A stretch of 64,000 nucleotides of DNA from Arthrobacter ramosus (GTDB lineage Bacteria; Actinomycetota; Actinomycetes; Actinomycetales; Micrococcaceae): assembly GCF_039535095.1 (NCBI RefSeq), contig NZ_BAAAWN010000001.1:62001-126000 (forward strand). Direction: 5' to 3'. Below, piece after piece: positions 50,838 to 60,685 of the stretch (position 1 is its first letter; each line of letters opens with the position of its first letter). The position numbers and the translations under genes are program-made. The notes beneath the pieces are model-generated. The model worked only from the letters and a program-made list of their open reading frames with translations. It was not told where the DNA came from and did no database searches.

Positions 50838-51236
50838 ATGAGCTCGCAGCTAACACCGGAAGAAGTCACTTCGGCCGCGGAACGGATCGTTGGGGCCTAT
50901 TCGGCCATGGACGAGGACGTATATTTCAGCTCATTCGATCCGCAAGCCACCTTCTTATTCCACGCGACCCCTGAGCGGCTCACCAGCCGGGAAGACTACA
51001 GAGTGCAGTGGCGCATCTGGGTGTCCGAGGGATGGAAAGTGATCGGCTGCCACAGCAGCGATCCATTCATCCAGATCTACGGCACAACCGCGGTTTTTTC
51101 CCACAGTGTGGCTACCACTACGGAAGAGCGGGGACAGCGGGCAGTCACTGAGGAACGGGAAACCATCGTGTTCACCCGCGCCGGCTCTGGCGGCATCATG
51201 GCCGTGCACGAGCACCTATCACTCAACACATTCTGA
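50838..51236 (+). CDS. SnoaL/NTF2-like protein
   Basis: This 132-residue protein of the NTF2-like (DUF4440/SnoaL) superfamily has a helical N-terminus (LTPEEVTSAAERIVGAYSAM), DEDVYFSSFDPQATFLFHAT, a central REDYRVQWRIWVSEGWKVIG and a C-terminal strand pair MAVHEHLSLNTF. Such small cone-shaped domains bind small molecules or act as enzymes. The start is ATG 50838 with GGAG at 50830-50833; upstream in-frame residues are Cys-rich and unlike the family. It is 15 bp upstream of an NCS1 permease, implying a shared substrate. Confidence 0.75.
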   Translation: MSSQLTPEEVTSAAERIVGAYSAMDEDVYFSSFDPQATFLFHATPERLTSREDYRVQWRIWVSEGWKVIGCHSSDPFIQIYGTTAVFSHSVATTTEERGQRAVTEERETIVFTRAGSGGIMAVHEHLSLNTF

Positions 51237-51251
51237 TCACGGAGTCGAGCA

Positions 51252-52733
51252 ATGACGACAGAAGCATCCGACCGACCCAAGGCACGGCCCGGCGCACCCT
51301 TGATCGAGGTCCGCTCGATCGACTGGGTTCCCGATAACGAACGGCACGGCCGCCTGTGGCATCAGGCGCCGCTATGGTTCCTGGGCAACTTCCAATACTT
51401 CTCCATCCCGATCGGTTTCATCGGCCCGTCGATGGGCCTGTCACTGGGGTGGACGGTCGTGGCGAGCGTCCTGGGCATTGGAGTGGGAACCATTTTCATG
51501 GCCTTCCACGCCTCCCAAGGCCCTACCATGGGCCTGCCGCAGATGATCCAATCGCGGGCCCAATTCGGGTACCGGGGTGTGGTCGTTCCCCTGATCGCCA
51601 CCCTTTTCACCTATGTGGCATTCAACGTCGTTGATACCGTGCTCCTCGGTGACGGACTGGGCAGTGCTTTCGGCTGGAACCCGGCCCTCATCGCCATCGT
51701 CGCTGCCGCAGGCGCGGCGGCACTTGCGATCTTCGGCCATGACTGGTTGCATAAGGCCTTCCGCGTGCTCCTCTACGTTTCCCTGCCGCTGATGCTGATC
51801 CTGACCATCGGAGTCATCTTCGGAAATGCCGGCGGAGCCGAAAGCAGCACGCAGTACGGCTTCAACTGGGGCGCGTTCATGGCACAGTTCGCCGCGGCAG
51901 CGGCATACAACATCACCTATGCCCCCTATGTTTCCGACTATTCCCGGTACCTGCCCTCCAAAACCAAAAGCCGGTCCGTCATCGCTGCCGTGTTCTTCGG
52001 CGCATCGTCGTCGGCGATCTGGCTGATCGTCCTTGGGGCCTGGCTGGCGATCAGGCTTGGCGCCACCGATGGCCTCGCCGGTCTCCAATTGGCTGGAAAC
52101 ACCGTTTTTGTACACCTCGGTGACGCCACAGCCTTGCTTTCGGCCATGGCCCTGGCCGCCACCATGGGAATGAACGCCTACGGGGGAATGCTCACCGTGT
52201 TGACCACGGTCGATTCCGTCCGTCCCATCAAGCCGAACCGCAAAGCCCGGGTCATCACCATCCTTGTCCTGACAGCGGTGTGGTACCTCATCGCCAGCAC
52301 GATCACCTCCGGGGCCGTCAGCACAGTGTTCTCCTCGCTGACCCTGATGCTGTATCTTCTGGTTCCCTGGACGGCGACGAACCTGGTCGACTACTTCCTG
52401 GTCCGCAAGGGTCACTACGCCATCACGGATCTGTTCACCCCCAAAGGCATTTACGGTGCTTGGGGGTCGCGGGGCTTGTTCTCCTTCGCCATCGGTCTCT
52501 TGGCTGAAATTCCCTTCATGGTCCTGCCCCAGATTGGTCCCTGGAGCTACACGGGACCTCTCGCCCAGGCCTTGGGTGGTGTCGACATCGCCTGGCTTGT
52601 CGGGCTACTAGTGACTTCCGTCGCCTACTTCCTGCTCAGCCGCTCACTCAACCTGGCCGCCGAACAGGCCGCGCAGGTCAGAAGCGATCAACAACTCGGC
52701 CGCGAAAAAGAAGCAGCGACCGCCGGGCACTGA
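51252..52733 (+). CDS. NCS1-family purine-cytosine permease
   Basis: This 493-residue, 12-helix transporter has an N-terminal HQAPLWFLGNFQYFSIPIGF (about 36-55), MAFHASQGPTMGLPQMIQSR (about 78-97) with the conserved QG of the cytosine-permease branch, and YAPYVSDYSRYLPSKTK (about 219-235). It probably imports a purine, pyrimidine or related heterocycle with H+. A GGAG site precedes ATG 51252. It follows the SnoaL gene in an apparent two-gene operon. Confidence 0.86.
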   Translation: MTTEASDRPKARPGAPLIEVRSIDWVPDNERHGRLWHQAPLWFLGNFQYFSIPIGFIGPSMGLSLGWTVVASVLGIGVGTIFMAFHASQGPTMGLPQMIQSRAQFGYRGVVVPLIATLFTYVAFNVVDTVLLGDGLGSAFGWNPALIAIVAAAGAAALAIFGHDWLHKAFRVLLYVSLPLMLILTIGVIFGNAGGAESSTQYGFNWGAFMAQFAAAAAYNITYAPYVSDYSRYLPSKTKSRSVIAAVFFGASSSAIWLIVLGAWLAIRLGATDGLAGLQLAGNTVFVHLGDATALLSAMALAATMGMNAYGGMLTVLTTVDSVRPIKPNRKARVITILVLTAVWYLIASTITSGAVSTVFSSLTLMLYLLVPWTATNLVDYFLVRKGHYAITDLFTPKGIYGAWGSRGLFSFAIGLLAEIPFMVLPQIGPWSYTGPLAQALGGVDIAWLVGLLVTSVAYFLLSRSLNLAAEQAAQVRSDQQLGREKEAATAGH

Positions 52734-52769
52734 CGGGGGAATACTCAAGACCGACTGGACTGAACGTCC

Positions 52770-52866
52770 CGACGCTCGCTCACTTTTGGTGCCCTTTCTG
52801 GTGACGCTCACTCACATCCAGTGAGCAAGCGTTGGGGGAAAACCGGCGAAAGGTGAGCGAGCGTCG
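52770..52866. repeat. 97-bp nested double palindrome
   Basis: Outer arms CGACGCTCGCTCAC (52770-52783) and GTGAGCGAGCGTCG (52853-52866) are perfect. Inside, ACGCT-CA-CTCAC (52804-52815) pairs with GTGAG-CA-AGCGT (52821-52832) across a 5-base loop. The motif GACGCTCRCTCAC thus occurs in both layers, as if one unit inserted in another. It lies between convergent permease and aminotransferase genes, so it may stop both transcripts. Confidence 0.8.
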
Positions 52867-52899
52867 TGGCTAGCGCGCCGACGTCGGGACCTGGTGGCC

Positions 52900-54126
52900 C
52901 TACTCCTGCGGCCGGTTCCGATAGGCCGCCAGGAACGTGGCGATCCTGCGCACGGCCTCCTCGATCTCGCGGACGGATGGCAGGATGACGAAGCGGAAAT
53001 GGTCCGGGGCAGGCCAGTTGAAGGCCGAGCCGTGGGAGACCAGGATTTTCTGGTCCTGCAGGAGATCGAGGACGAAATTCTCGTCGCTCTCGATCGGGTA
53101 GACGTCAGGGTCCAGCCGCGGGAACAAGTACATCGCCCCGGCTGCGGGAACGCAGCTCACTCCGGGGATCGCAGTCAGCAGCTTCAAGGCCAGGTCCCGT
53201 TGTTCGCGGAGCCGGCCACCCGGCCTGATGAGTTCCTCGATGCTCTGGTAGCCGCCCAGGCAGGTCTGGATGGCGTGCTGCGCCGGAACGTTGGAGCACA
53301 AACGGAGGGACGCCAACAGTTCCAGAGCCTCACGGTATTCGGCGGTTGCCGCGTGCGGGCCGGTCAAAGCGACCCAGCCGGCACGGTAGCCGGGCATGCG
53401 GTAAGCCTTGGAGAGGCCGCTGAAGGTCAGGACGCAGATGTCGTCTGCCACGGATGCCGTGTGGATGTGCTGGGCGTCCTCGTAGCGGATTTTCTCGTAG
53501 ATCTCGTCCGAGAAGAGGACAAGATCGTGCTTGCGGGCCAGTGCCGCGAACTGCTCCAGGATGTGGCGGGGGTATACCGCGCCCGTGGGGTTGTTCGGGT
53601 TGATGATGACGATGGCCTTGGTGCGCTTGGTGATTTTGGCTTCGACGTCAGACATGTCCGGCCACCAATTCTGGCTCTCGTCGCAGAGATAGTGCACCGG
53701 GTTGCCGCCCGTGAGGGTCACTGTGGCCGTCCACAGCGGATAGTCCGGTGCGGGGATGAGGACCTCGTCGCCGTTTTCCAGGAAGGCCTGCAGCGTCATG
53801 GAAATCAGTTCACTGACGCCGTTGCCGATGAAGATATCCTCGACGCCGATATTCATCAGGTTCTTGGTCTGGTAGTACTGCGAAATCGCTGTCCGCGCCG
53901 TGAAGATGCCCTTGGAATCGCTGTATCCTTGGGCGCCGCGGAGGTGGTGGATCATGTCCACCACCACGGACTCCGGAGCTTCCAGCCCGAACGGCGCGGT
54001 GTCCCCAAGATTCATCTTGAGGATGCGGTGCCCCTCGGCCTCCATGGTCTTGGCCGCTTGAAGGATGGGCCCACGGAGTTCATAACGGACGTTCTGTAGT
54101 TTGCTGGAGTGCTGCATCGGACGCAT
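52900..54126 (-). CDS. PLP-dependent aminotransferase, AlaA-like (alanine/valine type)
   Basis: This 408-residue class I aminotransferase begins MQHSSKLQNVRYELRGPILQ, the AlaA/AspC-like signature. It has NPNNPTGAVY (about 182) for cofactor phosphate, DEIYEKIRY (about 211) and the PLP lysine in LTFSGLSKAYRMPGYRAGW (about 240). The family moves amino groups between glutamate and pyruvate. In-frame ATGs at 54126 and 54117 are possible starts, with no clear ribosome site for either. It converges with the permease. Confidence 0.9.
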   Translation of the reverse strand: MRPMQHSSKLQNVRYELRGPILQAAKTMEAEGHRILKMNLGDTAPFGLEAPESVVVDMIHHLRGAQGYSDSKGIFTARTAISQYYQTKNLMNIGVEDIFIGNGVSELISMTLQAFLENGDEVLIPAPDYPLWTATVTLTGGNPVHYLCDESQNWWPDMSDVEAKITKRTKAIVIINPNNPTGAVYPRHILEQFAALARKHDLVLFSDEIYEKIRYEDAQHIHTASVADDICVLTFSGLSKAYRMPGYRAGWVALTGPHAATAEYREALELLASLRLCSNVPAQHAIQTCLGGYQSIEELIRPGGRLREQRDLALKLLTAIPGVSCVPAAGAMYLFPRLDPDVYPIESDENFVLDLLQDQKILVSHGSAFNWPAPDHFRFVILPSVREIEEAVRRIATFLAAYRNRPQE

Positions 54127-54160
54127 GGTTGATCATTTCACGTCCGGGCGCCTGTTCTCC

Positions 54161-54841
54161 TCATTCCCATCGGATGATGACCGGCAGGCTACTCGTATTG
54201 GCCGAGACTTCACGTTCAGTGCCGCGGACTGCCACGACAAAATGCTGGAGATCGTCCGCCGAGGCCAAGACCTCGAAATGGCCTGTGGGATCGCTCACGA
54301 CGGCGGTTCCGGACGAATGTGGGCGGATATATGCCTCAGGGATGCCTTTGTTATGGACGTCGACCAACCTGCCGTGGATGAGGCGGGCCAAAGCGGTGGC
54401 GGCAAGCAGGGGTTCAGCGACCGGAGGCCCGGAAGGCTCGTCGAGGCTTATGCCGATGGGGACGCGGACCAGGAAACCGAGGCCTTTGCGGATGCCGGCG
54501 TCGTATTCGTCCGGCTGGAATTCGCCACTGGAGACCACCGAGTATTGGGTGTTTTGCTCGATCGCGACCAGGAGCTTCTCCATGTTGTCCAGTTGCGTGG
54601 GACCATGGCATTCCACCGCCACTTTGAGCTCAAGGTCCAGCAGCGGCCCCTCCCGACGGGAACGGCCCACCCTGTTCATTGCGACGGCATGGACCGTGAC
54701 AGGGGCATCGGTGGATTGACCTGTGGGTGGTTCGGAACCGTCATCGAAGCGGACGCGCACGGGCGAGACGGCGTCGGAAAGTATCCCGAGGAGCTCGGTC
54801 AGGGATGATCGCACAACACCCACGGTGACACTCCAGTCCAC
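54161..54841 (-). CDS. Hypothetical two-domain protein: Pvc16/DUF4255-like plus carboxypeptidase-regulatory-like
   Basis: This 226-residue orphan has residues 1-150 (LTELLGILSDAVSPVRVRFD; LDLELKVAVECHGPTQLDNM) that recall the Pvc16/DUF4255 N-terminal domain of contractile-injection particles. Residues about 155-226 (LIHGRLVDVHNKGIPEAYIR, SDPTGHFEVLASADDL) form a carboxypeptidase-regulatory-like beta sandwich. No other particle genes (tail tube, sheath, baseplate) are nearby, so a role in such a particle is not supported here. Identity is tentative. Confidence 0.55.
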   Translation of the reverse strand: MDWSVTVGVVRSSLTELLGILSDAVSPVRVRFDDGSEPPTGQSTDAPVTVHAVAMNRVGRSRREGPLLDLELKVAVECHGPTQLDNMEKLLVAIEQNTQYSVVSSGEFQPDEYDAGIRKGLGFLVRVPIGISLDEPSGPPVAEPLLAATALARLIHGRLVDVHNKGIPEAYIRPHSSGTAVVSDPTGHFEVLASADDLQHFVVAVRGTEREVSANTSSLPVIIRWE

Positions 54842-54966
54842 AAAGTGGTCCAGCTAGCCGTTGTGCTCTACGTTACTCCCGCACTGGTCCACGAGTCACC
54901 GGGGTTCAGGCGTAACTCCATTCGATGGTTGGCTGTTTGTCGTGACATCGTCGCGTCGAACGAGAC

Positions 54967-55902
54967 TCAGAGGGCAGCCACGGTTTCCTGATCCCGCCAC
55001 CAAGCCACGGTCGCCGCCATCGTGTCCGCAAGCGACGTCGGTTCCAGCCCGAGCTTGGCCTGGCTCGCAGTGGAGTCCATGACGAACGGCCGCTCGAACT
55101 GGTACAGCATTTCGGCCAGCTCCCGCATATCGGTTGAAAACAGGCCGAGCGTCCGGAGCAGCCAGCCCGGAACCACGCTCAGCTTCGGTTCGGGAACGCC
55201 GGCCGAGCGTGCGAAGTTTCCCGCAATTTCCCGCATCGTCATTGCCGGTCCCGTGGGGGCGTGCAGCACCGAGTTCCAGAGTTCGGGCTTTTGGGCCGCG
55301 GCGATCATGGCTGCGGCAAGATCCGGGACGTAGGTGAAAGAGTGCGGCTGCTCGGCGCTTCCCAAGACCTGGATTGTCTTGCCCTTGAGGATGAGGGGGA
55401 CCATGCGCTCGCCGGCGTGCGCCAGGCGGGCCCGCGGTCCGAAGAAATCGCCCGCCACCACGCTGACGGTATTCGCCGGGTGGGCTTGCCGGGCCTTCAG
55501 CAGGGCGGAGCGGATCCCGCGCTTGCCGCCGGCCGCTTCGCGCGGGCTGCTTTCGGTGATGGTCTTGTCCGGCTCGCTGTAGGAGTAGAGGCTCTCAGGG
55601 AAGACGACGACGGCGCCCGCCGTCACCGCGGCGTCCATCACCACTTGGTCTGCTCCAGGAAGCTCGGCCGCCCAGGCCTTGGCCCGGTAGGCAGAACCGT
55701 GGATGCAGTGGAAGACCACCGTGGCACCGTCGAAGGCTTCCGCCAACTTGGCCGGGTCCGAGACATCCACGCGGAGCTTTTCGACCAGCGGGTGGTCCGG
55801 TCCGCTGCCTGAGCGCGTCAGGACACGCACGTGTTCTCCGCGGTCCGCGAGTTGCTCTGCAATGGTCCATCCGACGGGGCCTGCTCCTGTGACGACGTAC
55901 AT
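54967..55902 (-). CDS. NAD(P)-binding extended SDR (epimerase-like)
   Basis: The 311-residue Rossmann-fold protein has an N-terminal MYVVTGAGPVGWTIAEQLAD (GxGxxG) and the extended-SDR tail. The usual YxxxK catalytic pair is not obvious: SLYSYSEPDK stands near 107. It resembles uncharacterised NAD-dependent epimerase/dehydratases used in cofactor-linked reactions. It is divergent from a TetR regulator, and the gap carries three GAGCAxTGCTC sites that could control both. Confidence 0.82.
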   Translation of the reverse strand: MYVVTGAGPVGWTIAEQLADRGEHVRVLTRSGSGPDHPLVEKLRVDVSDPAKLAEAFDGATVVFHCIHGSAYRAKAWAAELPGADQVVMDAAVTAGAVVVFPESLYSYSEPDKTITESSPREAAGGKRGIRSALLKARQAHPANTVSVVAGDFFGPRARLAHAGERMVPLILKGKTIQVLGSAEQPHSFTYVPDLAAAMIAAAQKPELWNSVLHAPTGPAMTMREIAGNFARSAGVPEPKLSVVPGWLLRTLGLFSTDMRELAEMLYQFERPFVMDSTASQAKLGLEPTSLADTMAATVAWWRDQETVAAL

Positions 55903-55956
55903 GGTATTGCTCGCTTTCTGGCTGGGAACCTAGTTCTTCTTGGTGGAAACCATTTC

Positions 55957-56040
55957 GAGAGCAGTGCTCTCTGAATTCAGAATGAACCTTGTTGAATCGC
56001 ATGTCAAGAGCACTGCTCACATTTGTTTCCACTGCTCTCT
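55957..56040. promoter_or_regulatory. TetR-type operators between the SDR and TetR genes
   Basis: GAGAGCAGTGCTCTC (55957-55971) is a 15-bp palindrome differing only at its centre. GAGCACTGCTC (56008-56018) is a second copy, and ACTGCTCTC (56031-56039) is a half site. All lie in the divergent promoter gap before ATG 56060. The first is close to the SDR start (55902) and the others are close to the tetR start, so one regulator could repress both genes. Confidence 0.75.
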
Positions 56041-56059
56041 TTTATGGCATGCTGGATGC

Positions 56060-56785
56060 ATGGAGCTCCCTTTAGCCGCACTGGCCAAACAATCGACGCC
56101 CCGCGAGCGGGCCCGGGCCCGGACCGTGGCGGACATCATCCGGCTGGGTCGCCAGCACCTTGCCTTGCATGGCGCCGCGGGTTTGTCCCTGAGGGCGGTC
56201 GCACGCGATCTCGGTGTGGTGTCCTCTGCCGTGTACCGCTACGTTGAGAGCCGCGACGAACTGCTGACCCTCCTGCTGATTGACGCTTACGGCGAGCTCG
56301 GCGACGAAGTGGATGCCGCCGTCGACGCACTCCCGGGGGACGACTACCGTGGCGGGTTCCTGGCGCTTGGGCGGGCCGTTCGTCAGTGGGCCCTGCGCGA
56401 GCCGGCAAGGTACGCCCTCCTGTTCGGCAGCCCGGTGCCCGGATACCAAGCGCCCGCCGAGCGCACCACCGAACCCGGAACGCGGGTGATCTACCGGATG
56501 GTGGGGATCTTCGACGCCGCCTACCGCGCAGGTGCCTTGGCCGCCGACGTCGCGCCCGCCGTCGTCGTTCCTCCCGCTCTTGCCGCGGACCTGGCGGCCA
56601 TCCGGGCCGAACTAGGCGTGGCCGTTCCCGAGCCTGCGTTGGCCCGGGGTGTGCTGGTGTGGACGTCGGTTTTTGGAGCGGTCAGCTTCGAGGTATTCGG
56701 CCAATACGGGGCTGATACTTTCGCCGCGCGCGACGAGTTGTTTGAGCACCAGCTCGAGGTGCTGCGCGGAATCGTGGGGCTGTAG
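56060..56785 (+). CDS. TetR-family transcriptional regulator
   Basis: The 241-residue protein has a TetR HTH (SLRAVARDLGVVSSAVYRYV, about residues 38-57) and a C-terminal domain of the TetR_C_33/WHG type, with ALREPARYALLFGSPVPGY near residue 112. The start is ATG 56060 after a promoter/operator region; in-frame upstream readings cross the operators and are rejected. It probably regulates the divergent SDR gene. The ligand is unknown. Confidence 0.88.
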   Translation: MELPLAALAKQSTPRERARARTVADIIRLGRQHLALHGAAGLSLRAVARDLGVVSSAVYRYVESRDELLTLLLIDAYGELGDEVDAAVDALPGDDYRGGFLALGRAVRQWALREPARYALLFGSPVPGYQAPAERTTEPGTRVIYRMVGIFDAAYRAGALAADVAPAVVVPPALAADLAAIRAELGVAVPEPALARGVLVWTSVFGAVSFEVFGQYGADTFAARDELFEHQLEVLRGIVGL

Positions 56786-56836
56786 CCGCCGGCGCAACCG
56801 TGCATGAAAGACGGTACCGAAAGGTACAGTAACTGC

Positions 56837-57628
56837 ATGGCTCGCGGACTTTCTGACATCGGCGCGGAGGGCGTTTTGCTCGCTGGAGCAGGACGCGCCA
56901 TTCTGATGCAGATCGCCAATCCCGCGGTCGGTCACGGCGTCGCCGAGCACAGCAATTTCGCCGAGAGGCCACTGGACCGGCTGCATGCCACCATGACGTA
57001 CGTCTACGCCGTGGTCTATGGCTCGGACGAACAATTGGCCGCGGTGCGCCGGGCTGTGAATCGTGCGCATGCCCCGGTTCGCCGGCCAGCGGACGAGGGA
57101 TCGACGGGATACAACGCCTTTGACGCGCAATCCCAGCTCTGGGTAGTGGCGACCCTCTATGACACCGCCGTGACCGTTTACGAAAAGATCCATGGAACCC
57201 TCGACGACGACACTGCTGATCGTGTCTACCGTGAGTATGCGCGGATCGGGACAGCCTTACAGCTGCCCGCCGAGCTCTGGCCCGCCGACCGCTCGGCCTT
57301 CGCGAGCTATTGGGATGAATCCTTGCGGAACCTCGAACCGGATGCAGCCGCATTGAGGGTGGCTCGCGAGCTCATGTACCCCGCGGGCGGGCCGTTCTTG
57401 ATGCGCTTGAGCATGCCGTTGGTCCGGCTTCTTACGGCGGGCCTGCTGCCGGAGCAACTTCGTGCGGGTTTCGGACTTCCTTGGAATGCGCGGCATCGGC
57501 GCAGCTTCGACGGCACCATACGACTCTTGGCGGTGGCTTATCCAAGGCTCCCGGAAAAAGTCAGGCATTGGCCGAAGAACTACTATCTTGGCCGGCTCGG
57601 ACCGGGCGAGCTCGGCCCGGGCGAGTAG
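56837..57628 (+). CDS. MpaB-like (DUF2236) oxygenase family protein
   Basis: This 263-residue protein starts at ATG 56837 (MARGLSDIGAEGVLL), 6 bases after a TACAGT -10 box, hence probably leaderless. It has the DUF2236/MpaB core LAGAGRAILMQIANPAVGHG and VAEHSNFAERPLDRLHATMT. Haem-dependent latex-clearing and mycophenolic-acid MpaB proteins belong to the same superfamily, so an oxygenase role is inferred but not proven. It is followed after 5 bp by a DUF817 membrane protein. Confidence 0.8.
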   Translation: MARGLSDIGAEGVLLAGAGRAILMQIANPAVGHGVAEHSNFAERPLDRLHATMTYVYAVVYGSDEQLAAVRRAVNRAHAPVRRPADEGSTGYNAFDAQSQLWVVATLYDTAVTVYEKIHGTLDDDTADRVYREYARIGTALQLPAELWPADRSAFASYWDESLRNLEPDAAALRVARELMYPAGGPFLMRLSMPLVRLLTAGLLPEQLRAGFGLPWNARHRRSFDGTIRLLAVAYPRLPEKVRHWPKNYYLGRLGPGELGPGE

Positions 57629-57633
57629 AACCG

Positions 57634-58482
57634 ATGCGCGAGCTCACCGCGGTAGAGGAACTTATCGACGGGAGCGCGGGCCGCTTCCTGGGCGGTGCCC
57701 CGGCCCACGGTCTTCGATCCAAGCTCACTGAGTTCACCGTCTTCGGCCTCAAGCAGGCGTGGGCGTGCATCTTCGGCGCTTCGCTCCTTGCCGTCATTTT
57801 CGCTGCCCACCTCTGGTATCCAGCCAACGCCGGCCTCGCGAGGAACGATTTCCTGACGATCGCCGCCGTCGTGATCCAAATCCTGATGGTGGCCACGAGG
57901 CTGGAAACCTTGCGCGAGCTCAGGGTCATCGTGCTCTTCCACTTGGTGGGAACGGTCATGGAGTTGTTCAAGACCGACGTCGGCTCGTGGTCCTATGAAG
58001 CCGAGGGTGTCCTCCGGGTCGGGGCCGTTCCGCTCTTCAGTGGCTTCATGTACGCAGCGGTTGGCTCGTACATGGTGCGCGTTTACCGGGTTTTCGACCT
58101 GCGCTTCGCCCGGTATCCGCGGCGTTGGATCACTGCGGTCCTCGCTGCGGCCATCTATGTGAACTTCTTTTCGCACCACTACATCGTCGATGCCCGCTGG
58201 GTCCTGCTGGCCGCCGTCGTCGTGATCTATGGCCGATGCGTCATGCACTTCCGGGTGTTTCGGCGTCGACTCCGGATGCCGCTGGTCCTGGCATTCCTGC
58301 TGGTGGCGCTCTTTATCTGGATTGCAGAGAACATCGCCACCTGGTCGCACGCCTGGCTGTATCCGAGCCAACTGGATGGCTGGCATTTGGTGTCCCCGGA
58401 CAAGCTTGTCTCGTGGTTCCTCCTGATGATCATCTCCGTGGTGCTGGTGGCGTGGGTCTACAAGCCGATGCCGCCTGACTGA
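57634..58482 (+). CDS. DUF817 integral membrane protein
   Basis: This 282-residue protein has about eight membrane segments and the DUF817 blocks LKQAWACIFGASLLAVIFAA (about 38-57), TDVGSWSYEAEGVLRVGAVP (about 109-128) and FIWIAENIATWSHAWLYPSQ (about 228-247). The family is uncharacterised and sometimes linked to a putative metal or flavin role. The start is ATG 57634, 5 bp after the MpaB-like stop, so the two are an operon. Confidence 0.83.
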   Translation: MRELTAVEELIDGSAGRFLGGAPAHGLRSKLTEFTVFGLKQAWACIFGASLLAVIFAAHLWYPANAGLARNDFLTIAAVVIQILMVATRLETLRELRVIVLFHLVGTVMELFKTDVGSWSYEAEGVLRVGAVPLFSGFMYAAVGSYMVRVYRVFDLRFARYPRRWITAVLAAAIYVNFFSHHYIVDARWVLLAAVVVIYGRCVMHFRVFRRRLRMPLVLAFLLVALFIWIAENIATWSHAWLYPSQLDGWHLVSPDKLVSWFLLMIISVVLVAWVYKPMPPD

Positions 58483-58649
58483 ACACCCGCCGTCGACGTC
58501 GCCGGAACGCTGCGGAGTCGCCGGAGTGTACCGGCGAACCGGCACTGTTCCCGCGAGTTCGACGTCGGCCATCAACGGGCGTTCTCCCACGGCGAAATCG
58601 GTGACAAATCCCCGTGTTGCCGGGGTCTCTTGAACCGCATTCAGCAGAG
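58483..58649. other. Gap downstream of DUF817, no gene seen
   Basis: No credible open frame or RNA is visible between the DUF817 stop and the HAIR operators of dnaK. CGCCGGAACGCTGCGG and GTCGCCGGAGTGTACCGG are short GC repeats without clear pairing. The region probably holds only transcription-termination and promoter DNA. Confidence 0.5.
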
Positions 58650-58721
58650 TTGAGCGTACTCGACTCAACTTTAGGTTGACATTGAATGAGGGCTGAGTAC
58701 AGTTGAGTGCAGAACGCTCAA
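58650..58721 (+). promoter_or_regulatory. dnaK promoter flanked by two HAIR (HspR) operators
   Basis: HAIR consensus is CTTGAGT-N7-ACTCAAG. TTGAGC-N7-ACTCAA stands at 58650-58668 and TTGAGT-N7-GCTCAA at 58703-58721. Between them lie TTGACA (58676-58681) and TACAGT (58698-58703) with a 16-bp spacer, so the second operator overlaps the -10. HspR, encoded at the end of this operon, would repress in the absence of heat stress. Confidence 0.93.
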
Positions 58722-58769
58722 CTAGCCGAAGGTTGAGTGCTCCCCGCCCTCCAAGCCCTTTGCGGGTAA

Positions 58770-60683
<1,914 letters not shown>

Positions 60684-60685
60684 GC

